Assembly: GCF_009884975.1 (NCBI RefSeq)
Contig: NZ_CP041970.1
Location: 2,790,001-2,854,000 of the forward strand
Length of the DNA stretch: 64,000 bases
Reading direction: 5' to 3'
Origin: Acinetobacter dispersus
Lineage (GTDB): Bacteria; Pseudomonadota; Gammaproteobacteria; Pseudomonadales; Moraxellaceae
The translations under genes and the position numbers were made by a program. Below are positions 17,791 to 29,062 of the stretch, in pieces (within the stretch, counting starts at the first letter, position 1; each line of letters starts with the position of its first letter). The notes below the pieces were generated by a model that saw nothing but the letters and a program-made list of their open reading frames with translations, was not told the origin of the DNA and made no database searches.

Positions 17791-19227
17791 ATGGCAACAA
17801 AACAACCACTCGTCTTACTGGTAGACGACGAAGAAGATTTATGTCTTTTAATGCAGATGACGCTAGCACGCATGGGCATCAAGACACATCTCGCTTATCG
17901 GGTCGAACAGGCAAAAAAATTCTTTACTGAGTTCCAGTACGATGCCTGTTTAACAGATTTAAATCTTCCAGATGGTAATGGTTTGGATCTGGTCAAACAT
18001 GTAACACAGAACTATCCCAATACACCTATTGCGGTGTTAACTGCGTACGGCAATATGGATATTGCCATTGCAGCACTTAAAGCAGGCGCATTTGATTTTG
18101 TCAGCAAACCTGTCAATCAAATGCATTTGGATCAACTGATCCAAAAAGCCTTGAATCGTCCACAGCCAGAACAAGAGGCAGCTGAAACAGCTTTAGAAAA
18201 TAAACTGTTAATCGGACGTTCAGCACCTATTCAACAATTACGTATCGCTTTAAAGAAAATCGCTCGTTCTCAAGCCCCTGTTTTTATTACAGGTGAATCA
18301 GGAACAGGAAAGGAAGTCGTCGCGAATCTAGTGCATCGTTTGAGTAACCGTAGCGAAGGTCCTTTTATTGCCATTAACTGTGGCGCGATTCCAACTGAAT
18401 TGATGGAAAGCGAACTATTTGGGCATAAAAAAGGCAGCTTTACCGGTGCAACACAGGACAAACAAGGCTTAATTCTCTCTGCTCACGGCGGTAGTCTATT
18501 TTTAGATGAAATTGCTGAACTGCCTTTAAATATGCAGGTCAAACTACTCCGTGCAGTACAAGAAAAGAAAATTCGTCCTGTCGGTTCAGATCAAGAGATT
18601 GATGTTGATTTCCGTGTCATCAGTGCCAGTCATCAAGATTTGGAACTGTTGGTACAGCAAGGTCGTTTCCGACAAGACCTATTCTTCCGTATTCATGTGA
18701 TGGACATCGTTCTACCACCATTACGTGAACGTGGACAAGACATCCTCTTATTGGCAAATCACTTTATTCAAAGAATTAGCCAAGAATGGGAGTTATCGAC
18801 AAAGTCACTCTCCTCGCGTGCAGAGCAATTCCTATTGCAGCAGTATTTCCCGGGAAATGTGCGTGAATTACGCAACATCATTGAACGTGCGATTACACTG
18901 AGTGATGATGACAATATCGACTTGGCCCATTTACAAACAGCACCATTACGCAGTTCATTGGCCAATCCAGCACCGTCATTTTCCAACACAGCAGCAGAAG
19001 AAGCTGAAACACCACAACATTCTGCAAGCCCAAACATGAGTTCAAAGAAGCTTCCACCTGAAGGCTTGGAACGTTATTTAGAGAATATCGAAAAAGAAAT
19101 TCTTCTGAATGCACTTAATCTCACCCATTGGAATCGAACATTAGCCGCGAAAAAATTAGGAATGACCTTCCGTTCGTTACGCTACCGTTTGAAAAAATTC
19201 GGTTTAGATACTGAAGATGATGAATAA
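17791..19227 (+). CDS. pilR: Sigma-54-dependent response regulator PilR
   Basis: An NtrC-type activator of 478 residues: receiver (D56 in LTDLNLPDG), AAA+ domain with Walker A GESGTGKE from G168, the sigma-54-contacting loop GSFTGA (215-220, the S variant also used by PilR of Pseudomonas), and a C-terminal Fis-type helix-turn-helix ending with FRSLRYRLKKFGL. It partners PilS and in relatives activates pilA. pilA is not in this window. The gene ends before a strong bidirectional terminator. Confidence 0.92.
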   Translation: MATKQPLVLLVDDEEDLCLLMQMTLARMGIKTHLAYRVEQAKKFFTEFQYDACLTDLNLPDGNGLDLVKHVTQNYPNTPIAVLTAYGNMDIAIAALKAGAFDFVSKPVNQMHLDQLIQKALNRPQPEQEAAETALENKLLIGRSAPIQQLRIALKKIARSQAPVFITGESGTGKEVVANLVHRLSNRSEGPFIAINCGAIPTELMESELFGHKKGSFTGATQDKQGLILSAHGGSLFLDEIAELPLNMQVKLLRAVQEKKIRPVGSDQEIDVDFRVISASHQDLELLVQQGRFRQDLFFRIHVMDIVLPPLRERGQDILLLANHFIQRISQEWELSTKSLSSRAEQFLLQQYFPGNVRELRNIIERAITLSDDDNIDLAHLQTAPLRSSLANPAPSFSNTAAEEAETPQHSASPNMSSKKLPPEGLERYLENIEKEILLNALNLTHWNRTLAAKKLGMTFRSLRYRLKKFGLDTEDDE

Positions 19228-19232
19228 TATTT

Positions 19233-19265
19233 AAAAATAAGCCCCGATCATTCGGGGCTTATTTT
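19233..19265. terminator. Bidirectional terminator between pilR and the S41 protease
   Basis: AAGCCCCGA/TCGGGGCTT stem (19239-19260) with a 4-base loop and flanking A and T runs. Confidence 0.85.
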
Positions 19266-20443
19266 TAGTATCTACTTTTCAAAACTAGATCTGTGACATG
19301 CTCAAGATAATTATCTTCTTTCATTTCGGCAGACAAAGCATAGGTTTGATTAGGTTGAATGCCCTGACCTTCAATCATATTGCCATTCGGGGTGTAATAG
19401 TGTGATACCGTCATTTGCAATGCAGCCCCACTTGGTAAAGGGAACAACTTTTGTACCACACCTTTACCATAGCTGTTTTCACCGACCACCCAAGCGCGCT
19501 TGTGTTCTTTTAATGCAGCGGTAAAAACTTCAGCGGCAGAAGCAGAACGACGATTGATCAGTATACCTAACTTTAGATTTTGAAATTCATTGGATGGTAA
19601 AGCTTGGAATTGCTGGTCGCCCTCAGAACGACTTTTCGTCGTCACAATTAGCCCCTGATTTAAAAATAAATCGGCAGCTTCGACTGAAGCAGAGAGTAGT
19701 CCTCCAGGATTATTACGTAAATCAAAAACCACAGCTTTAAGTTTGGTTGAGCTATATTCCTCGATTAAACGTTTAACTTCATTGGCTGTATCTTGCTGAA
19801 AAACGCGAATTTTCAGTACCAGTACCTGATTATGTAGTAGAACAGGTTCAATATCTGTCTCGACTTTTTTATTTCGAACCAAGATCACTGTGCTGTTATT
19901 ATTTTCTGGGTGAATCTGCACGGTACTGCCAATCGAACCATACAATAGACCCTGAATCTGGTCTTGATTTAAATTTTTGAGTTCTTGGTTATCAACTTTC
20001 AGAATCACTTGCCCATTACGCAAACCCAATTTGCTCGAATCTGAGCCTGGCTTCAAATCTTGAATCTGCCAAGATTTGGAGTGTGCATCATAATTTAAAT
20101 TGAAATCGACAGAGGCTAAATCACCTTCTGTATATTGAATGAGTTGACGATATTCTTCTGCTGATAAATAACGAGAATAGCGATCCAGACCGCTCACTAA
20201 GCCCTTAATCGACTGCTGGAATAAAGCATCATCAGACTTCTTATCAACATAGTTATCTTTAACAATGCCATAAATTTGTACAAATTGTTGAATCGACTCA
20301 ATCGGAACTTCTGTACTGCTGATGCTTTTGTCTTCATCAGCCCATCCAGATGAATGAGTAATCGGTGCTGCCGAGAGATGCAATCCCCAACACATCAACA
20401 CACTTGCACATAATGTTCTGTAAATGTTGTTGTGTTGGGTCAT
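19265..20443 (-). CDS. Carboxy-terminal processing protease (S41 family)
   Basis: A 392-residue periplasmic serine protease with a signal peptide (to about SAA-26), a short helical N-terminus, a PDZ domain (about 105-190) and the S41 catalytic core with Ser302 in RRSASAAEV and Lys327 in YGKGVVQ, spaced 25 residues apart as in E. coli Prc. It has the size and order of CtpA/CtpB-type enzymes, not of the much longer Prc. Such proteases trim lipoproteins or cell-wall hydrolases. It begins 9 bases after gpmI, so the two are cotranscribed; the pairing gpmI-ctp is common in proteobacteria. Confidence 0.88.
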   Translation of the reverse strand: MTQHNNIYRTLCASVLMCWGLHLSAAPITHSSGWADEDKSISSTEVPIESIQQFVQIYGIVKDNYVDKKSDDALFQQSIKGLVSGLDRYSRYLSAEEYRQLIQYTEGDLASVDFNLNYDAHSKSWQIQDLKPGSDSSKLGLRNGQVILKVDNQELKNLNQDQIQGLLYGSIGSTVQIHPENNNSTVILVRNKKVETDIEPVLLHNQVLVLKIRVFQQDTANEVKRLIEEYSSTKLKAVVFDLRNNPGGLLSASVEAADLFLNQGLIVTTKSRSEGDQQFQALPSNEFQNLKLGILINRRSASAAEVFTAALKEHKRAWVVGENSYGKGVVQKLFPLPSGAALQMTVSHYYTPNGNMIEGQGIQPNQTYALSAEMKEDNYLEHVTDLVLKSRY

Positions 20444-20452
20444 TGCTTCACC

Positions 20453-21997
20453 TTATTTTAAAGTAATTAAATTCTTGCCTTGCATTTCTGGAGGTACAGG
20501 AATGTTCATCAAATGAAGTAGTGTAGGTGCAACATCGGCCAATACACCACCTTCCGCAATCGTTGCTTGTGTCGGTCCGACATAAATAAATGGCACCAAT
20601 TCAGTGGTATGTTGCGTATGAACTTGTCCACTATCATAGTCTTGCATTTGTTCTACATTACCATGATCGGCCGTAATTAACATATGTCCTTTGTTTGCCA
20701 TGACTGCATCATAAACACGACCAAGACATGTATCTACAGTTTCAACCGCTTTTACTGCAGCATCAAAAATACCTGTATGTCCAACCATATCGCCATTGGC
20801 ATAATTCACCACCAACAGGTCAAACTCACGCGAATTGATTGCATTGACCAATTCATCCGTCACTTCATACGCGCTCATTTCTGGCTTTAAGTCATAGGTT
20901 GCTACATTCGGTGATGGAATCAGAATACGTTTCTCACCTTCATATTCATCTTCACGACCACCGCTAAAGAAGAAGGTCACATGTGCATATTTTTCGGTTT
21001 CAGCAATACGTAATTGGGTTTTACCTAAACCTGACAGATATTCACCAATCGAATTTTTAAGCCCTTCTGGCATATACGCCACAGGTGCATCAATACTGGC
21101 TTGATAACGTGTCAACATGACGAATTTCGACAAATTCGGAACAACTTTACGCTCAAACCCAGCAAAATCTTTTTCAACAAAGGCACGGGTAATTTCACGC
21201 GCACGATCGGCACGGAAGTTCATGAAAACCACACTATCGCCATCTTGGATTTTAGCAATCTCACCAATACGGGTTGCTTGAACAAACTCATCATTTTCTT
21301 CTGCTGCATAGGCTTGCTCTAGACCGTCAACAGCTGAGTTTGCAACACGAACTGCCTCGCCTTCTGTCATTAAACGATAAGCGAGTTCAACACGATTCCA
21401 ACGATTATCACGATCCATTGCAAAATAACGGCCAATCATGGAAACAATACGGCCTTGATTTGGATACTGAGCAAATAAAGCATCGAGTTTTTCTAATGAA
21501 GGTTTTGCACTACGTGGTGGTGTATCACGTCCATCAAGGAATGCATGCAGATAAACCGTTGCACCACGTTTTAATGCGAGCTCACACATCGCCACAATAT
21601 GGTCTTCATGCGAATGCACGCCACCTTGTGACAGCAACCCCATCACATGGACGGCACCGTTTGCTGCTTTAGCTTTTTCAACGGCATCAACTAACACTTC
21701 ATGCTCAAAAAAGGCACCTGTGCGAATATCTTTGGTAATTCGGGTAAAGTCCTGATACAACACACGACCCGCACCAAGATTCATATGCCCAACTTCTGAG
21801 TTCCCCATTTGACCATCAGGCAAGCCAACGTCTTCACCTGAACCTGAAATCAAACTATTCGGATGCTTAGCCACCATTGCAGTGAGGTTTGGTGTTTTTG
21901 CTGCTAAAAAAGCATTATCTTCAACTGCTTCCCGATGTCCTACACCATCCATAATTACAAGAACGTGAGGAATTTTGCCAGCATTTGCATCCGTCAT
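20453..21997 (-). CDS. gpmI: 2,3-bisphosphoglycerate-independent phosphoglycerate mutase
   Basis: A cytoplasmic Mn-dependent enzyme interconverting 3- and 2-phosphoglycerate in glycolysis and gluconeogenesis. The 514 residues show the alkaline phosphatase superfamily metal sites: MDGVGHRE at the N-terminus, the phosphorylated serine S67 in [10 protein letters not shown], and late clusters GDMVGHTG and [10 protein letters not shown]. Length matches the family (about 510). It is the first gene of a unit with the S41 protease. I saw no clear operator upstream. Confidence 0.95.
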   Translation of the reverse strand: MTDANAGKIPHVLVIMDGVGHREAVEDNAFLAAKTPNLTAMVAKHPNSLISGSGEDVGLPDGQMGNSEVGHMNLGAGRVLYQDFTRITKDIRTGAFFEHEVLVDAVEKAKAANGAVHVMGLLSQGGVHSHEDHIVAMCELALKRGATVYLHAFLDGRDTPPRSAKPSLEKLDALFAQYPNQGRIVSMIGRYFAMDRDNRWNRVELAYRLMTEGEAVRVANSAVDGLEQAYAAEENDEFVQATRIGEIAKIQDGDSVVFMNFRADRAREITRAFVEKDFAGFERKVVPNLSKFVMLTRYQASIDAPVAYMPEGLKNSIGEYLSGLGKTQLRIAETEKYAHVTFFFSGGREDEYEGEKRILIPSPNVATYDLKPEMSAYEVTDELVNAINSREFDLLVVNYANGDMVGHTGIFDAAVKAVETVDTCLGRVYDAVMANKGHMLITADHGNVEQMQDYDSGQVHTQHTTELVPFIYVGPTQATIAEGGVLADVAPTLLHLMNIPVPPEMQGKNLITLK

Positions 21998-22118
21998 AAT
22001 GGACTCTCTTTTTGTCTATCATTTGATCGGCATATTTTACCGAAATTTAAGCTAATTCTCCATGACCAGACTGATGGCTTTCATCAATCCTGATGATAGA
22101 GTCTTCATATAACGTGTT

Positions 22119-23189
22119 TTATCGCGCCCGATACAATAAATAACTACCCACCATAAAGATCAGCACGACAGGTAGCAGCACAAACCATGCTGGAGATGGT
22201 GCATAGACTAGACTTGCATAACCCAAGAAATCTTGTAAATAGAAAAAGCCAAGCCCTGTAAATAATGCAATCACTAAACGGAAGCCCATCGACTGCTGAC
22301 GTAATGGACCAAAAATAAAGGAGCACGCAATCAAAACCAGAGTAATCAAAGAAAATGGTGAAGTAACCTTCTGCCAAAATGCCAGTTCATAAGTTTTCGG
22401 CACCTGACTATATTCATCCATATAGCGCATGAAACTAATCAATTGGCTTGGAGATAAATCTTCAGGGTCCAAGGTCACCATATGCACATATTTCGGCTGC
22501 AGTGCCAAACCCAGTGCTTGTTGATCATGATCAGTTTTGATGGCATTACCCTGTGCCAGCAAATCGACTTGATGAGACTGCTCTAAGGTCCACTGCCCAT
22601 CTTTGATAAACTGGCCTTTCTCAGCATTCACAAATGACTGCAAACGATAGTCCTTATCAAAATCAATCACTTGAATATTGCGAAGTTGACCTTGCGAGTT
22701 GGCATAATCAATATAAATAAAACGTTGGCCTTCACGTGACCAATAGCCTTTTACTTCCCCTAAAGCGGCAACACTACGTTGTTTTTTAATACTTTGTGCT
22801 TTTTCATTCGTATATGGAATGACCCACTCACTCAGCACGAAAGACAACACAATCAATAACAAGGCCGCTCGCATCACCCAACCGACGATCCGCCAGAGAC
22901 TAATCCCGACAGATCGCATCACAATCAGTTCACTATTCGAAGCCAATGCGCCTAAACCCAACACTGAACCAATCAATGCCGCAACAGGTAGAATTTCATA
23001 TAAATAACGCGGCGCACCCCACATCACATAGAGAAAAGCTTGCCAAGCATTATAATTAGGTTTGAGTTCACCTAATTCACCTAAATAGGTAAATAAAACT
23101 TGTAGAAAAGATAATACCAGCGTGGTTCCGAGCATGGCTAGAACCGTGGTTGTTGTCACATGTTTGGCGACTATTCGACGTGCTAACAT
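22119..23189 (-). CDS. lptG: LPS export ABC transporter permease LptG
   Basis: A 356-residue inner-membrane subunit of LptB2FG, which extracts lipopolysaccharide or lipooligosaccharide from the inner membrane and feeds it to LptC. It has membrane helices at about 15-40, 60-80 and 100-120, a large periplasmic beta-jellyroll domain (about 130-255), then three closing helices (about 270-350). It overlaps the end of lptF by one base, giving a tightly coupled pair. YjgP/YjgQ family. Confidence 0.93.
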   Translation of the reverse strand: MLARRIVAKHVTTTTVLAMLGTTLVLSFLQVLFTYLGELGELKPNYNAWQAFLYVMWGAPRYLYEILPVAALIGSVLGLGALASNSELIVMRSVGISLWRIVGWVMRAALLLIVLSFVLSEWVIPYTNEKAQSIKKQRSVAALGEVKGYWSREGQRFIYIDYANSQGQLRNIQVIDFDKDYRLQSFVNAEKGQFIKDGQWTLEQSHQVDLLAQGNAIKTDHDQQALGLALQPKYVHMVTLDPEDLSPSQLISFMRYMDEYSQVPKTYELAFWQKVTSPFSLITLVLIACSFIFGPLRQQSMGFRLVIALFTGLGFFYLQDFLGYASLVYAPSPAWFVLLPVVLIFMVGSYLLYRAR

Positions 23190-24289
23190 TATAACCCCAC
23201 TCGCTGAATGCTTTTCTTAAGTTTTGGCGCCAGTTTTTGTTTACGCGCAAAGATTGCTGCGGCTGCTGCATAGACAGCAAGTACCACTGGATAAGCCCAG
23301 ATATCCAGTTCGTCTTTACTGATTCGGGTTTTAATGGCAATCAATAACACGATTAAACTGGCAAAGATAAAAATTGCAGGAATCAAACGATAATAACGAC
23401 CCTGACGTGGACTCACTTCTGACAATGCCACCGCCAACATCAATGCCACAATAATTACCAATGGTCCAAAAATACGCCAACCCAACTCACTTTTAAGCAC
23501 CGAATCATCACGTTTCTGCCAAAGCTTTGACATAGACAATGCCCCAACATCATCACTTTCAAACTTCACATCTTTATCACTTTCTAAACGTAAACGATAA
23601 GACTGAAATTCGGCTTGCGTATATCTCGGCTGATTTGGGTAAATTTCGTAACGGCGACCTTGGACTAAATCCACCACATTCGCTGTGTCATTTTCTACTT
23701 CAACTCGTGTTGCTTCTTTTGCCAAGATCATGACATCGGGCTTGTCTTCTTGCTTAGCCTTTTGGTAGAAGAAAATATCTTTTAAATTCTTACGATCTTC
23801 TGAAAGTGACCCTGCATAAATGGTAAAAGGTCCTGAAGAAATAAACTCCTTGGGACGAACCAAGTCAAAGCCCGTGCGTACCGCTTGTGTGCTGGTTAGT
23901 TTTTCAAACTCACGCAACCCCCATGGTCCAACCCAGACCATCAAACAGGTTTGCACCACCAGATAAACCAGTGTCATCGGCAACAGCAGTCGTGCCAATT
24001 GATTGCGACTCACACCACTGCCATTTAAAACTGCCATTTCATGATCAACATAAAGACGACCAAACACCAGCATCAAGGCAATAAAGAAACCCAAAGGAAG
24101 AATCAGCGTTAAAAACTCAGGCAAACGATAGCCGATGATGCTAAATAAAATACCTGCATCTAAACGACCTTGAGCTGCCACGCCAAAATATTTGATTAAA
24201 CGACCACCCATCATAATCAGGGTTAATAAACCAATGACGACGAGAGATGTCGAAACCACTTGTTTGACGAGATAACGCCGAATAATCAA
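23189..24289 (-). CDS. lptF: LPS export ABC transporter permease LptF
   Basis: The partner permease of LptG, 366 residues, with the same topology of three helices, a periplasmic jellyroll (about 125-260) and three helices. The N-terminal MIIRRYLVKQVVSTS is typical for LptF. The start is a TTG at 24289 with GGAAG seven bases upstream. The gene is divergent from pepA; the 150 bases between must hold both promoters, as in E. coli where pepA and lptF are also back to back. Confidence 0.93.
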   Translation of the reverse strand: MIIRRYLVKQVVSTSLVVIGLLTLIMMGGRLIKYFGVAAQGRLDAGILFSIIGYRLPEFLTLILPLGFFIALMLVFGRLYVDHEMAVLNGSGVSRNQLARLLLPMTLVYLVVQTCLMVWVGPWGLREFEKLTSTQAVRTGFDLVRPKEFISSGPFTIYAGSLSEDRKNLKDIFFYQKAKQEDKPDVMILAKEATRVEVENDTANVVDLVQGRRYEIYPNQPRYTQAEFQSYRLRLESDKDVKFESDDVGALSMSKLWQKRDDSVLKSELGWRIFGPLVIIVALMLAVALSEVSPRQGRYYRLIPAIFIFASLIVLLIAIKTRISKDELDIWAYPVVLAVYAAAAAIFARKQKLAPKLKKSIQRVGL

Positions 24290-24443
24290 AGTAATACTTC
24301 CAAAAAGCCCAATTGAAGGTAACGCTAGTTTACCCGAATGTTAAAAATATAAAACCTATCGCTTGTTGCGGATTGCAACCTCATATCTGAAAGTGTTTAA
24401 TGGACTTATCTTTATTTTTCACTCATCAGGTTCCATACAAACA

Positions 24444-25891
<1,448 letters not shown>

Positions 25892-25894
25892 AAC

Positions 25895-26302
25895 ATGCCA
25901 CAAATCAGCTTTTATCTATTTGAGAATAGTAAAGAACGGCAAGTCGAAAGTGCTTGCCGTTTATGCCGTAAGATTCTGAATCAGCATCCACAAATTTGGT
26001 GGTATTGCGCTGATTCAGAGCAGCAATCGGAGTTAGATGAGAAACTTTGGAACTTTGATCCACTCAGCTTTATTCCACATGGCATCGATCAGCCGCATAG
26101 TCCTGTGTGTATTTCAGCGGAATTACCTCCGTCGAATGATTGGATCGTGTTTAATTTTAACAATCATGCACTTGAACAAACTCAAGATTTTCGCCACATT
26201 ATCGAAATTATTGAAAATAATGAAACGGCAAAACAGATCGGGCGGGAAAAATTTAAAATGTATCGTCGTTTAGGTATTGAACCTCGAACCTTTAAATTAT
26301 AA
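25895..26302 (+). CDS. holC: DNA polymerase III subunit chi
   Basis: A 135-residue clamp-loader accessory protein that links the holoenzyme to single-strand binding protein. The start MPQISFYLFE, the WWYCAD segment and the FIPHGI motif are family landmarks, and the C-terminal RLGIEPRTFKL is unremarkable. It starts 3 bases after the pepA stop, the conserved pepA-holC pairing. Translation of holC may suffer if ribosomes stop early in the frameshifted pepA. Confidence 0.85.
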   Translation: MPQISFYLFENSKERQVESACRLCRKILNQHPQIWWYCADSEQQSELDEKLWNFDPLSFIPHGIDQPHSPVCISAELPPSNDWIVFNFNNHALEQTQDFRHIIEIIENNETAKQIGREKFKMYRRLGIEPRTFKL

Positions 26303-26337
26303 ATCGGCAATAAACAGCATCATTTGAGGAGTGTCTT

Positions 26338-26964
26338 GTGGCATTAAATGTAGGTCAGGACTTTAAAAAACGTTGGTTAAATGCACCTGAGGCTGTCCGT
26401 CAGACCTATCAGGATGATTTAGCACGTATTTGTGATCTACTGCTACCACAAACACTGACTCAGACATGGACACAACATGAGGAAAATGCGCAGCAACTTT
26501 CTCAGCAGCGCATTGATCAAGCCTATGCCGACTTAAAAGCAGACTTGATTGAACAAGCACGTATTCGAAAACAACTGGCTTTGGAAAAGGCTCTGGAAGA
26601 GAAGCGTGCAGCTGAAGCCGCCTACGCTGCACAACTGCAAGCCGATGAAGCCCGTCAATTTGAACAACAGACTGAAAACTTACTTGCCTTACGTGGCCAT
26701 ATTGATCAGGAAATTGCACAGCAAACGGAACGCTATCAAAGCAACCCTGAACAGCCAAGTATCGATTATTCACAGGCTCAACGTGTTGTGATCGATGATC
26801 AGCAAATTCTGTCAGAACTGGAAAGTGTCCGTGTACGACTTGAATTAGAAGCTGAAGGTTTAATTGAGCAAGCAGTAACGGTATTTAGAGCAAAACTGCA
26901 CGCCTTAGCACAAGATGAAATTGACTACATCCTGAAAAACAGTGAATTTTCAGACGAAAAATAA
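26338..26964 (+). CDS. Hypothetical coiled-coil protein
   Basis: A 208-residue protein I cannot name. It is soluble, has no signal peptide, and its centre (about 55-130) is a long charged helix with repeated Gln, Ala, Glu and Arg that looks like a coiled coil (KALEEKRAAEAAYAAQLQADEA). A second predicted coil occupies about 155-200. It starts at GTG with GAGG eight bases upstream and lies 35 bases after holC, so it is likely in the pepA-holC unit. A strong terminator follows. Confidence 0.65.
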   Translation: MALNVGQDFKKRWLNAPEAVRQTYQDDLARICDLLLPQTLTQTWTQHEENAQQLSQQRIDQAYADLKADLIEQARIRKQLALEKALEEKRAAEAAYAAQLQADEARQFEQQTENLLALRGHIDQEIAQQTERYQSNPEQPSIDYSQAQRVVIDDQQILSELESVRVRLELEAEGLIEQAVTVFRAKLHALAQDEIDYILKNSEFSDEK

Positions 26965-26965
26965 T

Positions 26966-26996
26966 AAAAAAGCCCAGTTCGAACTGGGCTTTTTTA
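26966..26996. terminator. Bidirectional terminator
   Basis: Perfect palindrome AGCCCAGTTCGAACTGGGCT (26971-26990) flanked by six A and six T. It separates the coiled-coil gene from the converging riboflavin synthase gene. Confidence 0.85.
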
Positions 26997-27007
26997 TACT
27001 TCATCTT

Positions 27008-27667
27008 TTATTTTAAAAAACCATTTTCAGCCAAGAATGCCATACTGATATTCGATTCAGCTTTCTGTTCCGCAGCTTTATCGCCTAGCAATAAACGCTC
27101 GATATAACGTGCCAAGACATCCACTTCCAAATTGACTTTGCTTCCAACCTGCCAAGTGCCAATATTGGTACGTTCAGCAGTATGTGGGATCAAATTCAAA
27201 CTTAAAATATTACCGCGTAAATGGTTAATGGTCAGACTGATCCCATCGACAGTAACTGAACCTTTTTCAGCTAAATATTTAGCTAATTCAACAGGCGCTG
27301 TCACTTCAAAATACAGTGAACGTGCATCATGTCGGACCAAGGTAATTTCGCCTAAACCATCCACATGTCCACTGACAATATGCCCACCAAAACGTGTGGT
27401 TGGCAGCATTGCTTTCTCGACATTGACGGCTTGACCAACTTTCCATTGACCTAATGTGGTACGGTTTAAACTCTCACGCGAAACATCAGCCGCATACCAG
27501 TTTTCACCCCATTCAATCACGGTCAGGCAAATCCCGTTGGTGGCAATCGAATCCCCCAAATGTACATCAGACATATCCAAATCAGTTTGAATACGTAAAC
27601 GAACGTCGCCACCTACACTTTGTAGGCTCTCAACCTTACCTAAACTTTCAATAATGCCTGTAAACAT
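27008..27667 (-). CDS. ribE: Riboflavin synthase, alpha subunit
   Basis: Dismutates two 6,7-dimethyl-8-ribityllumazine molecules into riboflavin. The 219 residues form two lumazine-binding barrels, each starting with a similar strand pattern: MFTGIIESLGKV at residue 1 and FGGHIVSGHVDGLGEI near 90. The motif SLTVNG is replaced by the similar ATNGICLTV and VDGISLTI. The gene is alone on its transcript, separate from ribD. No FMN riboswitch-like element is evident in the 155 bases upstream. Confidence 0.93.
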   Translation of the reverse strand: MFTGIIESLGKVESLQSVGGDVRLRIQTDLDMSDVHLGDSIATNGICLTVIEWGENWYAADVSRESLNRTTLGQWKVGQAVNVEKAMLPTTRFGGHIVSGHVDGLGEITLVRHDARSLYFEVTAPVELAKYLAEKGSVTVDGISLTINHLRGNILSLNLIPHTAERTNIGTWQVGSKVNLEVDVLARYIERLLLGDKAAEQKAESNISMAFLAENGFLK

Positions 27668-27772
27668 GGGAGTTTCAACCTATCTTTATTGCAGTATGTA
27701 CCACTGTAAAGAAGATACCTTAAAGCAAAGAACTAGAGATAACAAGGCATGTACAGTCCAAATACAGGCAAA

Positions 27773-27800
27773 TAAAAAGGGCAATCCGTTGACTGCCCTT
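27773..27800 (-). terminator. Terminator after glpF
   Basis: AAGGGCA/TGCCCTT stem (27777-27800) with a 10-base loop; on the minus strand it is followed by TTTTTAT. Confidence 0.6.
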
Positions 27801-27822
27801 CAAATTCTTGATCTGGTCTTTA

Positions 27823-28665
27823 TTACATTTCAGACACTTGCTTTTCAGCAATTTCTTTTTCTTTTACTACAGCAGGGTTGTTGACCAAGAAATAGCTAAA
27901 GAACAACTTATAACCAAGCACACCTAAACAAGCACCCACGATTGGCGCAATAATTGGGACGATAAAATAGGGAATATCACGACCACCTGTAAAAGCAACA
28001 GGTCCCCAGCCAGAGAAGTAAGCCACAATTTTCGGGCCAAAATCACGGGCCGGATTCATAGCAAAGCCAGTCAATGGGCCAAAAGATGCACCAATCACTG
28101 CAACCAATAAACCAACTAAGATCGGTGCCAAAGCACCACGTGGTAAACCATTGCTATCATCCCCAATCGCCATAATCAACCACAGCAATAGCATGGTGAT
28201 AAACATTTCCACCATAAAGGCCTGACCAAGCGAGAGCAGATGATGTGGATAGGTTGAGAAAATCCCCGCCAATTCTAAACTTTCTACACTGCCCCGCACC
28301 ATATGATGGGTTTGCTCATAGTCCACAAATAAATTGCTATACAGACCATAAACCAGAAGTGCACCCACAGCTGCACCAGCAACTTGTGAAATGATATAGA
28401 AAGGTACTTTACGTTTTTCAAAACCAGCAAACAATGCCAAAGCGATAGTCACTGCGGGATTAAGATGTGCCCCAGAAATGCCAGCAGATAAATACACTGC
28501 CAATGCAACAGCCAAACCCCATACGATACTAATTTCCCACAAGCCTAAACTCGCTCCCGCAAGCTTAAGTGCAGCCACCACACCAATACCGAATGATAAA
28601 AAAATTGCGGTAGCAAAAAATTCAGCTACACATTGCCCCAATAAGGTGGGTTCCGAGCGACTCAT
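27823..28665 (-). CDS. glpF: Aquaglyceroporin (glycerol uptake facilitator)
   Basis: An inner-membrane MIP-family channel, 280 residues with six membrane segments and the two half-helix motifs HLNPAVT and MNPARDFGPK. The Asp directly after the second NPAR is characteristic of glycerol-conducting members (GlpF) rather than water-only aquaporins. The C-terminus ends with a charged EKEIAEKQ tail. There is no glpK or glpD beside it, so glycerol as natural substrate is inferred from the motif. Confidence 0.88.
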   Translation of the reverse strand: MSRSEPTLLGQCVAEFFATAIFLSFGIGVVAALKLAGASLGLWEISIVWGLAVALAVYLSAGISGAHLNPAVTIALALFAGFEKRKVPFYIISQVAGAAVGALLVYGLYSNLFVDYEQTHHMVRGSVESLELAGIFSTYPHHLLSLGQAFMVEMFITMLLLWLIMAIGDDSNGLPRGALAPILVGLLVAVIGASFGPLTGFAMNPARDFGPKIVAYFSGWGPVAFTGGRDIPYFIVPIIAPIVGACLGVLGYKLFFSYFLVNNPAVVKEKEIAEKQVSEM

Positions 28666-29062
28666 AACAACCTCTCTTGGTCATCGCTGCAAATAGGCAA
28701 GACCCTAAATTAAGCTCGGCAAACTATAGTTATTTTTAGATATGGTCAATATCATTTGGTAAAAATTTGAACGATTGGTTAAAGTATTTCCAGCCTTATA
28801 TTAAGTGAACATGACGATAAAAATCAAAGACAAAACTATTCCATATATTTGTTTTAAATCATTATTTATTAATTATAATTTTCTAAGCTCTAATTTAAAT
28901 GTATGACTTCGCATGTATAAACCAACTCAAAATTGGTAGATATTTACTATAAAAACATAGGCTTATCTTACAAATCGATCACAACAATCTAATTAACCGA
29001 TACTCAGCAAATATTGGATACAAAAACACCACTTTGTTGCCAAAATGGTGTCTTTTTTTCTT
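28666..29062. other. Intergenic region upstream of glpF
   Basis: 397 bases, AT-rich, without a supported gene. The right end holds a terminator for the methyltransferase gene (29026-29059). The left part must contain the glpF promoter, but I see no operator I could name. Confidence 0.5.
29026..29059. terminator. Terminator after the adenine methyltransferase gene
   Basis: ACACCA/TGGTGT stem (29026-29051), extended by TTTG/CAAA inside, with a following run of seven T on the plus strand and TTTTTG on the minus strand. Confidence 0.65.
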